From positions 186,001 to 250,000 of the forward strand of contig CAVSPU010000002.1 of NCBI GenBank assembly GCA_963729815.1: DNA of 64,000 nt, read 5' to 3'. A program made the translations under genes and the position numbers. The notes beneath the pieces are model-generated. The model was not told where the DNA came from, searched no databases, and worked only from the letters and a program-made list of their open reading frames with translations. This DNA is from DAHUXN01 sp963729815. Lineage in GTDB: Bacteria > Acidobacteriota > Terriglobia > Acidiferrales > UBA7541. Of the stretch, positions 7,547-16,574 are shown in pieces. The number at the start of each line of letters is the position of its first letter. Within the stretch, counting starts at the first letter, position 1.

Positions 7547-9787
7547 ATGAAAAATAAGGAAGCCGCGCGATATGCCCGGTGGTCCGCTGGCGTTGCGATT
7601 GCCATCGTGCTCGCGGTGCTTGCTGTGTACATGCGCGGGCGCATGGGCGCGCGGGCAGTGCAAAAAAATCTGCCGGCGCCCGTGCCGGCCAGTGTTGCAC
7701 AGGAGTCGGCGGGATTCACGATTTCGAGGACGGTGAACCACCACACGCTGTTCAAGGTGCGCGCATCGCGGGCCACCGAATTCAAGGACCAGAACCGCAG
7801 CCTCCTCGAAGACGTGACGATCACAATTTATGGACCACAGGGTGACCGCAATGATTCGGTGCAGGCGGGAGAGTGCAGTTATGAACCAAGTACGGGCGGC
7901 ATTCGATGCCAAGGCAAGGTAGAAGTCGATTTGAGAAACGCGAAAGCCAAAGCATCCACGAAGAGCATGCATTTGGAGACCAGCAATATTTCGTTTGACC
8001 ACGATACGGGCCGAGTCACCACGTCCAGCGAGGTCACGCTGAAATTTCCCGGAGGTGAAGGACAAGGGACAGGAATTGTTTACGAACCCGAGAGCGAGGA
8101 TGTGAAGCTCGAAAGGAACGTTGAATTGAAGCTGACTGCGCCCGGGAGAAATCGGGCGCTTCCCGTGGACTTGACCGGCAGGGCGCTCGAATTTCGGAGG
8201 AGCACAGGGGTCTTGGTGCTGTCAGGCCCGGTTCGGGCAGTGCAGGGGAAACGGACGCTCGCGGCTGGGGCGTTGGAGGTAGATCTGGATGCCTCGATGC
8301 AGCCGAAAAGCGTGGTTGCTACGGGCCAGCCGGAATTGAGCGGGACGGATGCGCGCGGCACGTCGTCTGTCGTGGCCGAGCAAATAGTGGCCTTCTTGGG
8401 GGCGGGCGACGCGTTGGAAAAGATTGTTGCCAGCGGCAATGTACGTGGCCAGAAGGGTGGGCCGGGTGGCGCGAACCGTTTTTCGGCAGATCACGTCGAG
8501 CTGACGATGGTTCCGGGAGACGGCGGGAGCGAGCCTCACGAAATGTTGGCTACCGGACATGTGCGTGCAGAAACCCGGACAATACAAGCGAAACGAGATT
8601 TGGAAACAGAGGCGCTGCGGCTGGATTTTGCTCATGACGCCAGCGGAAGTGGCATGCACATGGATACGGCGGAGACATTGGCGCCGGGGCAAGTGGTGAC
8701 AAGCCAGCGCGGCGAATCCGACCAAATTCGCGGCGGAAAACTCACGGCGGACTTCGATGCGCGGAGCCAATTGACACAGCTCCACGGCACATCCGGCGTC
8801 AAAGTGATTCACAAATCCGGCTCCGAGCCGGCGCAGACGACCACGGCGCAAAATCTGACGGCCACATTTGGAGCGGGCGACAGCGGCTGGCAGACGATTG
8901 ATGAAAATGGCTCGGTGAATTTTCGGCAAGATGACCGAACGGCCCAGGCTGATCAGGCGAGATTCACACAAGCCACGGATCAACTTGCACTGGGGGGATC
9001 GGCGGAGATAGCAGACGCTACTTCGCGTTTGGCGGCATCACGGATTGAGATAAATCAAAAAACAGGCCAAGCGCACGCGCAGGGCAGCGTGGTAGCAAGC
9101 TATGTGACGCGCCAGGGCGACCCGGGCAGCGGCTCAGGCACGGGCCCGGCGAATGTGTCGGCGGACGAAATGACGGGCACGTTTGCGCCGCGCGGGTCTG
9201 GTGTTTCGAAAGCCACAGGGCAGGCAATATTTTCCGGGCATGCCCGATTTTGGCAGGAGACTGCGGTACTGCAAGGGCGAGCAATTGAATTCTGGCGCGA
9301 CGAGAAACGCGCCGAGGCGCGCGGAGAAGTTTTGGCGACCTTTGCCGAACCGGCAGACAAAGGTGCGAAGGACAAAGAGCCGACGATTTGGCAAGTGCGT
9401 GCGCCCAAGGTCGACTACTGGAGCGACGCGGGCAGAGCGGAGCTGAGCGGCGGAGTGAAGGCGCATTCGGATAAAGGGACGATTACTAGCCGAAAGATGG
9501 AGCTCTTGCTTTCTGGTGACGGGGGTGGCCAGCAAAAACTCGAGCGCGCCATCGCCGAGGGCGCTGTCCGCATCGAACAGAACGGGCGCACAGGCACTGC
9601 CGAGCGAGGTGAATACGATGCGGGAGACGGGAAATTCATACTTTCGGGAGGGCAACCCACGCTTGAAGATGGTTCTGGAAACACGACGACGGGCCGCGAA
9701 TTGACCTTCTTTTTAGCGAGTGATACGATTCTTGTGGAGTCGGAAAAAGGCACGCGAACCGTGACCATGCACCGGGTTGTGAAATGA
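7547..9787 (+). CDS. LptC/LptA-like LPS transport protein (fusion)
   Basis: 746 aa. An N-terminal transmembrane helix (about residues 12-29) is followed by an LptC-like periplasmic beta domain (roughly 45-240) and a long series of OstA/LptA-type beta-jellyroll repeats to the end. Recurring phrases are of the form ARGEVLATF, LSGGVKAHS, AEGAVRIEQNG and TAERGEYDAGDGKFILSGG. LptC and LptA normally form the periplasmic bridge carrying lipopolysaccharide from the inner membrane LptBFG complex to LptD. Here both parts lie in one chain, several times longer than LptA alone, so the chain could span much of the periplasm. The gene for LptB starts six bases downstream. Membrane-anchored, facing the periplasm. 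Confidence 0.82.
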   Translation: MKNKEAARYARWSAGVAIAIVLAVLAVYMRGRMGARAVQKNLPAPVPASVAQESAGFTISRTVNHHTLFKVRASRATEFKDQNRSLLEDVTITIYGPQGDRNDSVQAGECSYEPSTGGIRCQGKVEVDLRNAKAKASTKSMHLETSNISFDHDTGRVTTSSEVTLKFPGGEGQGTGIVYEPESEDVKLERNVELKLTAPGRNRALPVDLTGRALEFRRSTGVLVLSGPVRAVQGKRTLAAGALEVDLDASMQPKSVVATGQPELSGTDARGTSSVVAEQIVAFLGAGDALEKIVASGNVRGQKGGPGGANRFSADHVELTMVPGDGGSEPHEMLATGHVRAETRTIQAKRDLETEALRLDFAHDASGSGMHMDTAETLAPGQVVTSQRGESDQIRGGKLTADFDARSQLTQLHGTSGVKVIHKSGSEPAQTTTAQNLTATFGAGDSGWQTIDENGSVNFRQDDRTAQADQARFTQATDQLALGGSAEIADATSRLAASRIEINQKTGQAHAQGSVVASYVTRQGDPGSGSGTGPANVSADEMTGTFAPRGSGVSKATGQAIFSGHARFWQETAVLQGRAIEFWRDEKRAEARGEVLATFAEPADKGAKDKEPTIWQVRAPKVDYWSDAGRAELSGGVKAHSDKGTITSRKMELLLSGDGGGQQKLERAIAEGAVRIEQNGRTGTAERGEYDAGDGKFILSGGQPTLEDGSGNTTTGRELTFFLASDTILVESEKGTRTVTMHRVVK

Positions 9788-9793
9788 ACTGGC

Positions 9794-10519
9794 ATGTTGA
9801 AACTCCAAGCCGCCGAGTTGAGCAAGAGCTATCGAGGGCGCACGGTCGTCGATAACGTCAGTTTGGAGATTCGACAGGGCGAAGTGGTTGGGCTGCTCGG
9901 GCCGAATGGCGCTGGAAAGACCACGACCTTTTACATACTGGTTGGGCTGGCGCGACCAGATTTCGGACGAGTTCTGCTGGATGGCGAGGATATCAGTGAC
10001 CTCCCCATGTACCTTCGTGCGCGTGGCGGCATCAGCTACCTTCCCCAGGAACCTTCTGTCTTTCGCAAACTGACCGTAGAAGACAACCTGCTGGCCGTGC
10101 TGGAAACGCTCCCAATCACCGCGGAGCAGCGGCGTGATCGCGTGGAGGAGTTGCTGTCGCAGATGGGACTCGAGGGGCTTCGCAACAGCAAAGGCTACGT
10201 GCTTTCGGGCGGCGAACGCCGGCGGCTCGAAATCGCGCGATCGCTTGCGCTGCAACCTTCGTTTGTCCTGCTGGACGAGCCCTTTTCAGGCATCGATCCG
10301 CTGACGGTCCTGGATTTGCAGAAAATCATCACCGACTTGAGCGCGGCGGGAATAGGGACGCTCGTGACCGATCACAATGTCCGGGACACGCTGGCCGTGA
10401 CGGACCGCGCGTACATCATCCACGGCGGGAAGATATTGAGTTCAGGAACGCCCTGGGAATTGAGCCAGGATGCGGAAGTTCGGCGGCTCTACCTGGGAGA
10501 AAATTTTCGTTTGAATTAG
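9794..10519 (+). CDS. lptB: LPS export ABC transporter ATPase LptB
   Basis: 241 aa. Cytoplasmic ATPase powering LPS extraction with LptFG. Walker A GPNGAGKT (36-43), Q-loop YLPQEPSVF, signature LSGGERRRLEIAR, Walker B FVLLDEPFSGIDP and switch His in TDHNVRDTL are all intact. The YLPQEP and RRRLEIAR wording is specific to LptB (YhbG) rather than amino acid transporters. Starts six bases after the LptC/A fusion; the ATG of rpoN follows four bases after its stop, the same lptA-lptB-rpoN order found in many Proteobacteria. lptF, lptG and lptD are not in the window. Confidence 0.95.
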   Translation: MLKLQAAELSKSYRGRTVVDNVSLEIRQGEVVGLLGPNGAGKTTTFYILVGLARPDFGRVLLDGEDISDLPMYLRARGGISYLPQEPSVFRKLTVEDNLLAVLETLPITAEQRRDRVEELLSQMGLEGLRNSKGYVLSGGERRRLEIARSLALQPSFVLLDEPFSGIDPLTVLDLQKIITDLSAAGIGTLVTDHNVRDTLAVTDRAYIIHGGKILSSGTPWELSQDAEVRRLYLGENFRLN

Positions 10520-10523
10520 ACCA

Positions 10524-11966
10524 ATGAACTGGCTACAGCCCAAATTAAATCTCCGGCTTGCGCAAAGGCAGGTTCTGACGCCGGGACTCGTGCAGATGGT
10601 GAGCGTGCTGGCCCTCAATCGGCTCGAACTGCGCGAGATGATCAATCAAGAGGTGATGGAAAACCCGATGCTGGAAGTGCTCGGGGATGATGGCGTGGTC
10701 AGCGAAAACTACACGGACGAGACGTTCGTGAAAGAGGAAACGGAAAAACTTCCGGAGACGAAAGAGGCGAATCCATTCGACGAGTTCGATATTGGCTCGT
10801 TTTTTACGAAGTACTTGGATACGGGCGCGTCGAGCGGCGCGGGAAGCGAGCGCGAAGAAACCGAAAAGCCGGGCTTCGATAAATTTTTGTCCTCGCCACA
10901 AAGTCTCGCCGATTATCTCCTCTGGCAGTTGAGAGTCAGCATCTGCAGCGAGCAAGTGCAGAAAATCGCCGAAGTCATCGTCGGGAACCTCGACGAAAAT
11001 GGCTATTTGGTGGCGACGCTCGAGGAGATTGCGCAGTCGGGCGGGTACTCGGCCGAAGACGTCGAAGAAGCGCTGGCGGTGGTGCAGGAATTCGATCCGC
11101 CGGGAGTGGCGGCGCGCGATTTGAAGGAATGCCTGCTTCTGCAAGTGAAACTGCTCGATCCGCAGAACACGCTGGCGCAGCAAGTCATCTCCGATCACCT
11201 GAAAATGCTGCAGAATAATCAGCTCAAGGAAATCGCGCGAGCACTGAACCGTCCGATCGAAGCCGTGAAGCGCGCCGTGGACGTCGTAAAGCGGCTCGAT
11301 CCCAAGCCGGGCCTCCGCTACAACAGGATTGAGCCGCGGCTCGTCGAGCCGGACATCCAATTCCGAAAAGTCGACGGCGAATGGCAGGCATTCTTGGACG
11401 ACGATGATATGCCGCAACTTCGTCTGAGTCCGGTGTACCGCAGGTTGCTGGCACGCGACGCGGCGGATCGCGACGTGCGCAACTACGTCAAGGAGCGTTT
11501 CAGCGCGGCCGTGCAATTGATGAAGAATATCGAGCAGCGGAAACACACGATTGTGCGCGTCTGCCAGTCGATTCTGCGGCGGCAGCAGGATTTTTTGGCG
11601 TACGGTGTGGACCATCTGAAGCCGATGATGATCAAGGAAGTGGCCGAAGAAGTTGGCGTGCATCCATCCACTGTGAGCCGCGCCGTGGCGAACAAGTATG
11701 CTCACACGCCGCAGGGCGTCTTCGAACTGCGATATTTCTTTTCGGAATCAGTGAACGGGCCGCAAGGCGGCGACATGTCGCTCTTGTCTCTGAAGCGGCG
11801 AGTGAAAAAAATGATCGAGGAAGAAGATGCGACGCACCCGCTGACCGACGAGCAGATTGCCAAGCGATTGGACGAAGAGGGAATTCACGTCACGCGGCGG
11901 ACGGTAGCAAAGTATAGGGAAGACCTGCGCATTCCCAGCACGCATCAGCGCCGGCAAAAGAACTGA
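10524..11966 (+). CDS. rpoN: RNA polymerase sigma-54 factor
   Basis: 480 aa, full length. Region I (activator-binding, Q/L-rich) spans about 1-50 with LNLRLAQRQVLTPGLVQMV. Region II is acidic (residues 55-120). The core-binding domain contains YLLWQLRVS and EFDPPGVAARDLKECLLLQ. Near the C-terminus are the HTH (IKEVAEEVGVHPSTVSRAVANKY) and the RpoN box TRRTVAKYRE. Directs transcription from -24/-12 promoters and needs AAA+ enhancer-binding activators. It sits between lptB and rapZ in an otherwise housekeeping envelope operon, a conserved arrangement. Confidence 0.96.
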   Translation: MNWLQPKLNLRLAQRQVLTPGLVQMVSVLALNRLELREMINQEVMENPMLEVLGDDGVVSENYTDETFVKEETEKLPETKEANPFDEFDIGSFFTKYLDTGASSGAGSEREETEKPGFDKFLSSPQSLADYLLWQLRVSICSEQVQKIAEVIVGNLDENGYLVATLEEIAQSGGYSAEDVEEALAVVQEFDPPGVAARDLKECLLLQVKLLDPQNTLAQQVISDHLKMLQNNQLKEIARALNRPIEAVKRAVDVVKRLDPKPGLRYNRIEPRLVEPDIQFRKVDGEWQAFLDDDDMPQLRLSPVYRRLLARDAADRDVRNYVKERFSAAVQLMKNIEQRKHTIVRVCQSILRRQQDFLAYGVDHLKPMMIKEVAEEVGVHPSTVSRAVANKYAHTPQGVFELRYFFSESVNGPQGGDMSLLSLKRRVKKMIEEEDATHPLTDEQIAKRLDEEGIHVTRRTVAKYREDLRIPSTHQRRQKN

Positions 11967-11978
11967 CGAGCTGCCCCT

Positions 11979-12863
11979 GTGGCCCCCAGCCATACTCAAC
12001 AGAACCGTCAACTAGTTATTCTCACGGGCCTTTCCGGCTCGGGAAAAGGCTCGGTCCTGCGGACATTCGAGGACCTGGGATTTTATTGCGTCGATAATCT
12101 GCCGGTATCGTTCATTCCCTCTTTCGCTGAATTGTACATGGCGGGAGGCGGTGAATTTGATCGCGCGGTGTTGCTGATGGATGCGCGCGAAGGAGAGCAA
12201 TTAAAACGCCTGCCGGATGTGTATCGCAAATTGCGGCGCGAATATCCGGCGACGCTCGTGTTCATCGAAGCGAGCGATCTGGCGCTTGCGCGGAGATTCA
12301 ACGAGACACGGCGCCCGCACCCGATGGGCGCCGAGTTTTCCATCTCCGAGGGGATCCGCCTCGAGCGAAAACAGATGGCCGCGATCCGCGCGCTTTCCGA
12401 CGTGGTGATCGATACGACGAAGTTCACTGTCCACGATCTGCGCCAGTTCATCATCGAGCGTTTTCAGAAAGCGGGCCGGAAGCCGCTGTTGATTTCTCTG
12501 ATGAGCTTTGGCTATCGATTCGGCTTGCCGGCGGATGCAGACCTCGTCTTCGATGTGCGCTTTCTGCCCAATCCGCATTTCGTGGCCAAGCTGCGCCCTT
12601 TCAGCGGCAAGAATGCGCGCGTGGCGAAGTACATCCGGTCGTTCAAGCAGACGGGGCAGTTCTTGCGGCGCATCGAAGGGCTGCTGGAATACCTGATCCC
12701 GCATTACATTCGCGAAGGGAAAAGCTATCTGACCATTGCGTTCGGATGCACCGGCGGCCGCCACAGGTCCGTGATGATGGCCGAGGCGGTTTCCAAGGCG
12801 CTGGCGAAGCGCGGCTACACGACGAAACTCGAACATCGAGATCTCGAGCGTCCTGCATCGTGA
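11979..12863 (+). CDS. rapZ: RNase adaptor protein RapZ (nucleotide-binding)
   Basis: 294 aa. P-loop GLSGSGKGS near the N-terminus, LGFYCVDNLPVSF, FIEASDLALARRFNETRRPHP and the C-terminal GCTGGRHRSVMMAE motif all match the RapZ/YvcJ family. In enterobacteria RapZ binds glucosamine-6-phosphate and GlmZ RNA and controls cell-wall precursor synthesis; in other phyla the role is less clear. Start is GTG 12 bases after the rpoN stop, with only a weak ribosome-binding site, suggesting coupling to rpoN translation. The neighbouring PTS-Ntr gene (ptsN/hprK) often seen with rapZ is absent here. Confidence 0.94.
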   Translation: MAPSHTQQNRQLVILTGLSGSGKGSVLRTFEDLGFYCVDNLPVSFIPSFAELYMAGGGEFDRAVLLMDAREGEQLKRLPDVYRKLRREYPATLVFIEASDLALARRFNETRRPHPMGAEFSISEGIRLERKQMAAIRALSDVVIDTTKFTVHDLRQFIIERFQKAGRKPLLISLMSFGYRFGLPADADLVFDVRFLPNPHFVAKLRPFSGKNARVAKYIRSFKQTGQFLRRIEGLLEYLIPHYIREGKSYLTIAFGCTGGRHRSVMMAEAVSKALAKRGYTTKLEHRDLERPAS

Positions 12864-12951
12864 CTTATTGGACGACTGACGCTGGCGCGGGCAAATTGCC
12901 TCCGGTAATGTGGAAAGACAGGCGCTGGTTCATCCTAAGGAAAAATCGCGA

Positions 12952-14793
12952 GTGAAGACTTCATCCGAGCCTCGGGGCTTGTTTCAATTTGTGCGGCCAT
13001 ACCGCCTGCGATTGATTTTCGGGGTTGCGCTGCTGGCGATCGTGGGAATCTGCGAAGGATTGATCGCGCTAATGATCATCCCCGCCGTGGACACGATCTT
13101 GAATCCTCATAGCACCGCGACGAAAGTAAAACTAATCACGCTGCCTTATAGCCACCGCGTCATCTATCTCAATTCGTTTTTGCCCTCGAGTATTCACTAT
13201 GTGTGGACGGTTTTCGCGTTGTGCCTCGTGGCGATTTTTTCCTTCAAGGCCGTGGCGGAATTTTTCGGCAGCACGATGATCCAATATGCCGGGCACGCGG
13301 GCGTAACGGACCTGCGAAACCAGGTGTATGACAAGCTGGTACGGCAACCGATTGGCTTCTTTCAGCATAATCCGACAGGCCGGGTGATGTCGGCTGCGAT
13401 CAGCGATGTGGACCAGGTGCGGAGCGCGCTGTCGGAACATCTTGCCGATTTTTTTCAGCAGGTGTTCGCGCTGACGGCGTTTGTGTGCGTGCTGATCTGG
13501 CTGAATTGGAGGCTGGCGCTGGGGTCGGCGATCATCATTCCGCTGGTCGTTTATCCCGTGGGCAAGCTCGGGCGCCGCATCCGCCGCTCGGTTCAGAATA
13601 GCCGCTCGCGCGTCGCGGACCTGAGCCAAATCCTGCAAGAGACGGTGAGCGGGAACCGCGTGGTGAAAGCGTTCGGCATGGAGAATTTCGAAATACAGAA
13701 ATTCCGCGATACCGCGCGGCGCTTATTGCGGGAAAACATGCGCTGGGTGAAGGCTTACGTAGTGACGTCGCCGATGATGGACTTGCTCGGGGCGCTTGTT
13801 TTCGCCGTTCTGCTGCTGTACGCCCGCGACGAGATTCGACGGAACGTCATGACGACGGGAATGGTGATCGGATTCATCTATTCTCTTTTTCGCGCGTACG
13901 AGCCGATCAAACGCCTGGGCAGTTTGTATCATCAGTTTCAACTCGCCGTGGGGGCGTCGGCGGAGGTCATCGGATTCCTTGCGCTGAAAGAAGAAGTCGC
14001 GGAGAAGGAAGGGAGCGTTGTATTGCGCCGCTTCTCCAGGGAAGCCGATTTCCAGGACGTCGGATTCGCCTATGAGAGCGGCCCCATCATACTGCAAAAT
14101 GTTAATCTGAAAGTGCCTGCGGGGAGCGTCGTGGCGATTGTAGGTTCGAGCGGCGCGGGGAAGACGACGCTTGTCAATCTGCTGCCGCGATTCCACAGCC
14201 CGACGATGGGAACACTCCTGATCGACGGATATAATGTCTGCGATGTGAACCTGCGCTCCTTGCGTGAACAATTGGCGATCGTGACGCAGGAGACGATTTT
14301 GTTTAACGATACGGTGTGGAACAATTTGTGTTATGGGCGCCCGGATCTGCCGGAAGCGCGCGTGGTGGCCGCGGCAAAGGCGGCGCTGGCGCACGATTTC
14401 ATTACGCAATTGCCGCAGGGCTATCAAACGAAGATCGGGGACCGCGGGCAGCGCCTTTCGGGCGGGCAGCGGCAGCGGCTGGCCATCGCGCGCGCGCTGC
14501 TGAAAGATGCTCCGATCTTGATTCTCGACGAAGCGACATCGGAATTGGACTCCGAGTCGGAGATGCTGGTGCAGCGGGCGCTGAACACTCTGATGGAGAA
14601 TCGAACTGTATTCGTGATCGCGCACCGGCTTTCGACGGTCCGGCGGGCCGATTTGATCGTGGTTCTGGAAGAGGGAACGATCAAGGAGCGCGGGACGCAC
14701 GAGGAGCTGCTGGCTCACGGCGGCGCCTACGCGCGGCTCTACCACCTCCAGTTCCAGGAAATCGAGCCACCAATGCCGGCTGGACCCGTGTAA
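12952..14793 (+). CDS. ABC exporter, MsbA-like (lipid A flippase type)
   Basis: 613 aa from the GTG at 12952, which has AAGGA upstream; an in-frame GTG at 12910 would add 14 residues unlike the family. Six-helix type I exporter domain in the first ~320 residues (with QPIGFFQHNPTGRVMSAAIS coupling helix), followed by the ATPase: Walker A GSSGAGKT, Q-loop VTQETILFNDTV, signature LSGGQRQRLAIAR, Walker B ILILDEATSELD and H-loop AHRLSTV. The closest role is MsbA, flipping the lipid A core across the inner membrane, which fits its place after the lpt genes. General lipid or drug export cannot be excluded. Confidence 0.85.
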   Translation: MKTSSEPRGLFQFVRPYRLRLIFGVALLAIVGICEGLIALMIIPAVDTILNPHSTATKVKLITLPYSHRVIYLNSFLPSSIHYVWTVFALCLVAIFSFKAVAEFFGSTMIQYAGHAGVTDLRNQVYDKLVRQPIGFFQHNPTGRVMSAAISDVDQVRSALSEHLADFFQQVFALTAFVCVLIWLNWRLALGSAIIIPLVVYPVGKLGRRIRRSVQNSRSRVADLSQILQETVSGNRVVKAFGMENFEIQKFRDTARRLLRENMRWVKAYVVTSPMMDLLGALVFAVLLLYARDEIRRNVMTTGMVIGFIYSLFRAYEPIKRLGSLYHQFQLAVGASAEVIGFLALKEEVAEKEGSVVLRRFSREADFQDVGFAYESGPIILQNVNLKVPAGSVVAIVGSSGAGKTTLVNLLPRFHSPTMGTLLIDGYNVCDVNLRSLREQLAIVTQETILFNDTVWNNLCYGRPDLPEARVVAAAKAALAHDFITQLPQGYQTKIGDRGQRLSGGQRQRLAIARALLKDAPILILDEATSELDSESEMLVQRALNTLMENRTVFVIAHRLSTVRRADLIVVLEEGTIKERGTHEELLAHGGAYARLYHLQFQEIEPPMPAGPV

Positions 14794-14794
14794 T

Positions 14795-15697
14795 ATGGCT
14801 GCCCCGATGCTGAAGTCGATGACGGGATATGCGCAGGCGCGCGTCGAGCAGAATGGCTGGGCCGTGCAATTGAGCCTGCGAAGCGTGAACCATCGCTTTC
14901 TGGACGTGCGTGTGCGAATGCCGGAAGGATGGGATGCGCTGGAAACGGAAATACGGCAAGTGGCGCGGGAGAGAATTCGCCGCGGGCACTTGGATGTGAC
15001 ACTACAGGTTGAAGCGGGAAAGAAGAACTCGATTACAATTCACCGGGAAGTCGCCGCGGAATATTTGAAGGCGGCGAAGTCGCTAAGCGAGCAGTTTGGC
15101 GTGAAGGCGGACCCTGACGTCGCGGCGATTCTGCGGTTGCCGGGCGTTGCGTCGTCGGGTGCGCCGGCGGACGATGAAATCGAGGAACTGGGGGCGCTGG
15201 TTCGCGCCTGTCTCGGACAGGCGATCGAGCGCTTGGAGCAGATGAAGCAGGTGGAGGGGCGGGCGCTGGGCGCGGAGCTGTCGAGTCGGCTGGATAACGT
15301 CACCCTTGTGGCACGAAAGATTGAAGCGCTGGCCGAACGCGCTCAGCCTGCATACGCGAAGCGGCTTGAGACGCGGTTGAAGGAATTGCTCGGGAATTAT
15401 GCGCTTGATCCAAACAGGCTGGCGCAGGAAGCGGCATTCGCCGCCGAGCGGAGCGACACGACAGAGGAATTGGCGCGATTGAAAAGTCATGTACAGCAAT
15501 TTCGCGGTTTGCTCGAAGCGGGGGGAGAGACCGGAAAGAAACTTGATTTTCTCCTGCAGGAAATGCAAAGAGAAACAAATACGCTGCTTTCGAAGACGAA
15601 TGGAATCGACAGCGATGGACTCGAGATTACGCAACTTGGGCTTGAATTGAAGTCGGAAATTGAAAAACTTCGTGAACAGGTGCAGAACATCGAATAA
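14795..15697 (+). CDS. YicC-family endoribonuclease
   Basis: 300 aa. Starts MLKSMTGYAQA (the initiator may be ATG 14795 or 14807), continues with SVNHRFLDVRVRMP, and ends with the C-terminal motif DFLLQEMQRETNTLLSKT...LELKSEIEKLREQVQNIE. This matches the YicC family throughout its usual length of about 290 residues. E. coli YicC is a hexameric endoribonuclease implicated in small RNA turnover; a conserved acidic/His set in the C-terminal domain is present. One base separates its start from the stop of the ABC exporter, and gmk follows two bases after its stop, the conserved yicC-gmk-rpoZ order. Confidence 0.92.
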   Translation: MAAPMLKSMTGYAQARVEQNGWAVQLSLRSVNHRFLDVRVRMPEGWDALETEIRQVARERIRRGHLDVTLQVEAGKKNSITIHREVAAEYLKAAKSLSEQFGVKADPDVAAILRLPGVASSGAPADDEIEELGALVRACLGQAIERLEQMKQVEGRALGAELSSRLDNVTLVARKIEALAERAQPAYAKRLETRLKELLGNYALDPNRLAQEAAFAAERSDTTEELARLKSHVQQFRGLLEAGGETGKKLDFLLQEMQRETNTLLSKTNGIDSDGLEITQLGLELKSEIEKLREQVQNIE

Positions 15698-15699
15698 CG

Positions 15700-16323
15700 A
15701 TGGCTGATTCTCATGAACCTCTCGTGCTGATCGTTTCGGGACCGTCCGCGTCGGGCAAATCGACGCTGGTGAAAAAAATATTGGAGCTCCCGGGAACGAT
15801 GCTGTCGATTTCCGCAACCACGCGGCCGCCTCGACACGGCGAAAAAGACAGCAAGTGGTATCATTTCGTATCGGAAGACGAGTTCCAGCGGATGGTTCGG
15901 GACGGGGAATTCCTCGAGCACGCCCGCGTCTTTGGGAAGCACAGTTACGGGACGCCAAAGAAATGGCTGGATGAAGCGCGTGCGCGGGAAAAAGATCTGG
16001 TGCTTGAAATCGACGTTCAGGGCGCGGCGCAAGTGCGGCAGACGCTCCCTCAGTCGGTGGCAATTTTTATCGTGCCGCCGTCCCCGCAGGAGTTGGAGAA
16101 GCGTATCCGCGCGCGCGGCCTGGATAGCGAGGACGAAATCAGGAGAAGACTCGAGCGGGCCCGCTTGGAGATGGAGCATTACGTGGATTACGATTATGTG
16201 GTCATCAATGAGGACGTCGAAAAAGCCGGCAATGCCGTGCAGGCCATTGCACTCGGTGCGCGTTGCCGGACCGTGCAAAATCGGGATCGCGTTCACAAAA
16301 TTCTGAAATCATTTGGGGGGTAG
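15700..16323 (+). CDS. gmk: Guanylate kinase
   Basis: 207 aa. Phosphorylates GMP to GDP with ATP. P-loop SGPSASGKST near residue 15, GMP-binding SATTRPPRHGEKD and YHFVSEDEF, followed by HARVFGKHSYGTP and the lid/base region VLEIDVQGA and VPPSPQELEKRI are all intact. Starts with ATG immediately after yicC; the following rpoZ lies 7 bases beyond the stop. Standard housekeeping gene. Confidence 0.96.
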   Translation: MADSHEPLVLIVSGPSASGKSTLVKKILELPGTMLSISATTRPPRHGEKDSKWYHFVSEDEFQRMVRDGEFLEHARVFGKHSYGTPKKWLDEARAREKDLVLEIDVQGAAQVRQTLPQSVAIFIVPPSPQELEKRIRARGLDSEDEIRRRLERARLEMEHYVDYDYVVINEDVEKAGNAVQAIALGARCRTVQNRDRVHKILKSFGG

Positions 16324-16330
16324 CGTACTT

Positions 16331-16555
16331 ATGCAGGTTTCATCCGAAGCACCAGAGAGCAAGTTCGCTTACGTTGTGCTCGTGGCGCGCCGCGCCCGGC
16401 AGCTTATGGCTGGAGGCCGGCCTTTGATTGACAATCCGAAAAATCACAAATTCACCCGCGTGGCCGAAGAAGAATTGCAGAGAGGGATGCTGGAATTCGA
16501 GCTTCCGGAACCGGCTGACGCGGCGAGCGAAGACGGGAAGCGCAAGAAGTCGTAG
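16331..16555 (+). CDS. rpoZ: DNA-directed RNA polymerase omega subunit
   Basis: 74 aa from ATG 16331. The GGGGGG run before the gmk stop serves as ribosome-binding site; an in-frame TTG at 16313 would overlap gmk but is less likely. Small subunit that chaperones beta' and stabilises the polymerase. Recognised by FAYVVLVARRARQLMAG, IDNPKNHKFTRVAEEEL and its position between gmk and coaBC. The usual first block (xRxT...) is replaced by SESKFAYV-type wording, as in other Acidobacteria-like omegas, so confidence comes partly from synteny. Confidence 0.85.
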   Translation: MQVSSEAPESKFAYVVLVARRARQLMAGGRPLIDNPKNHKFTRVAEEELQRGMLEFELPEPADAASEDGKRKKS

Positions 16556-16574
16556 GTTTTCACGGCGAGGATCG

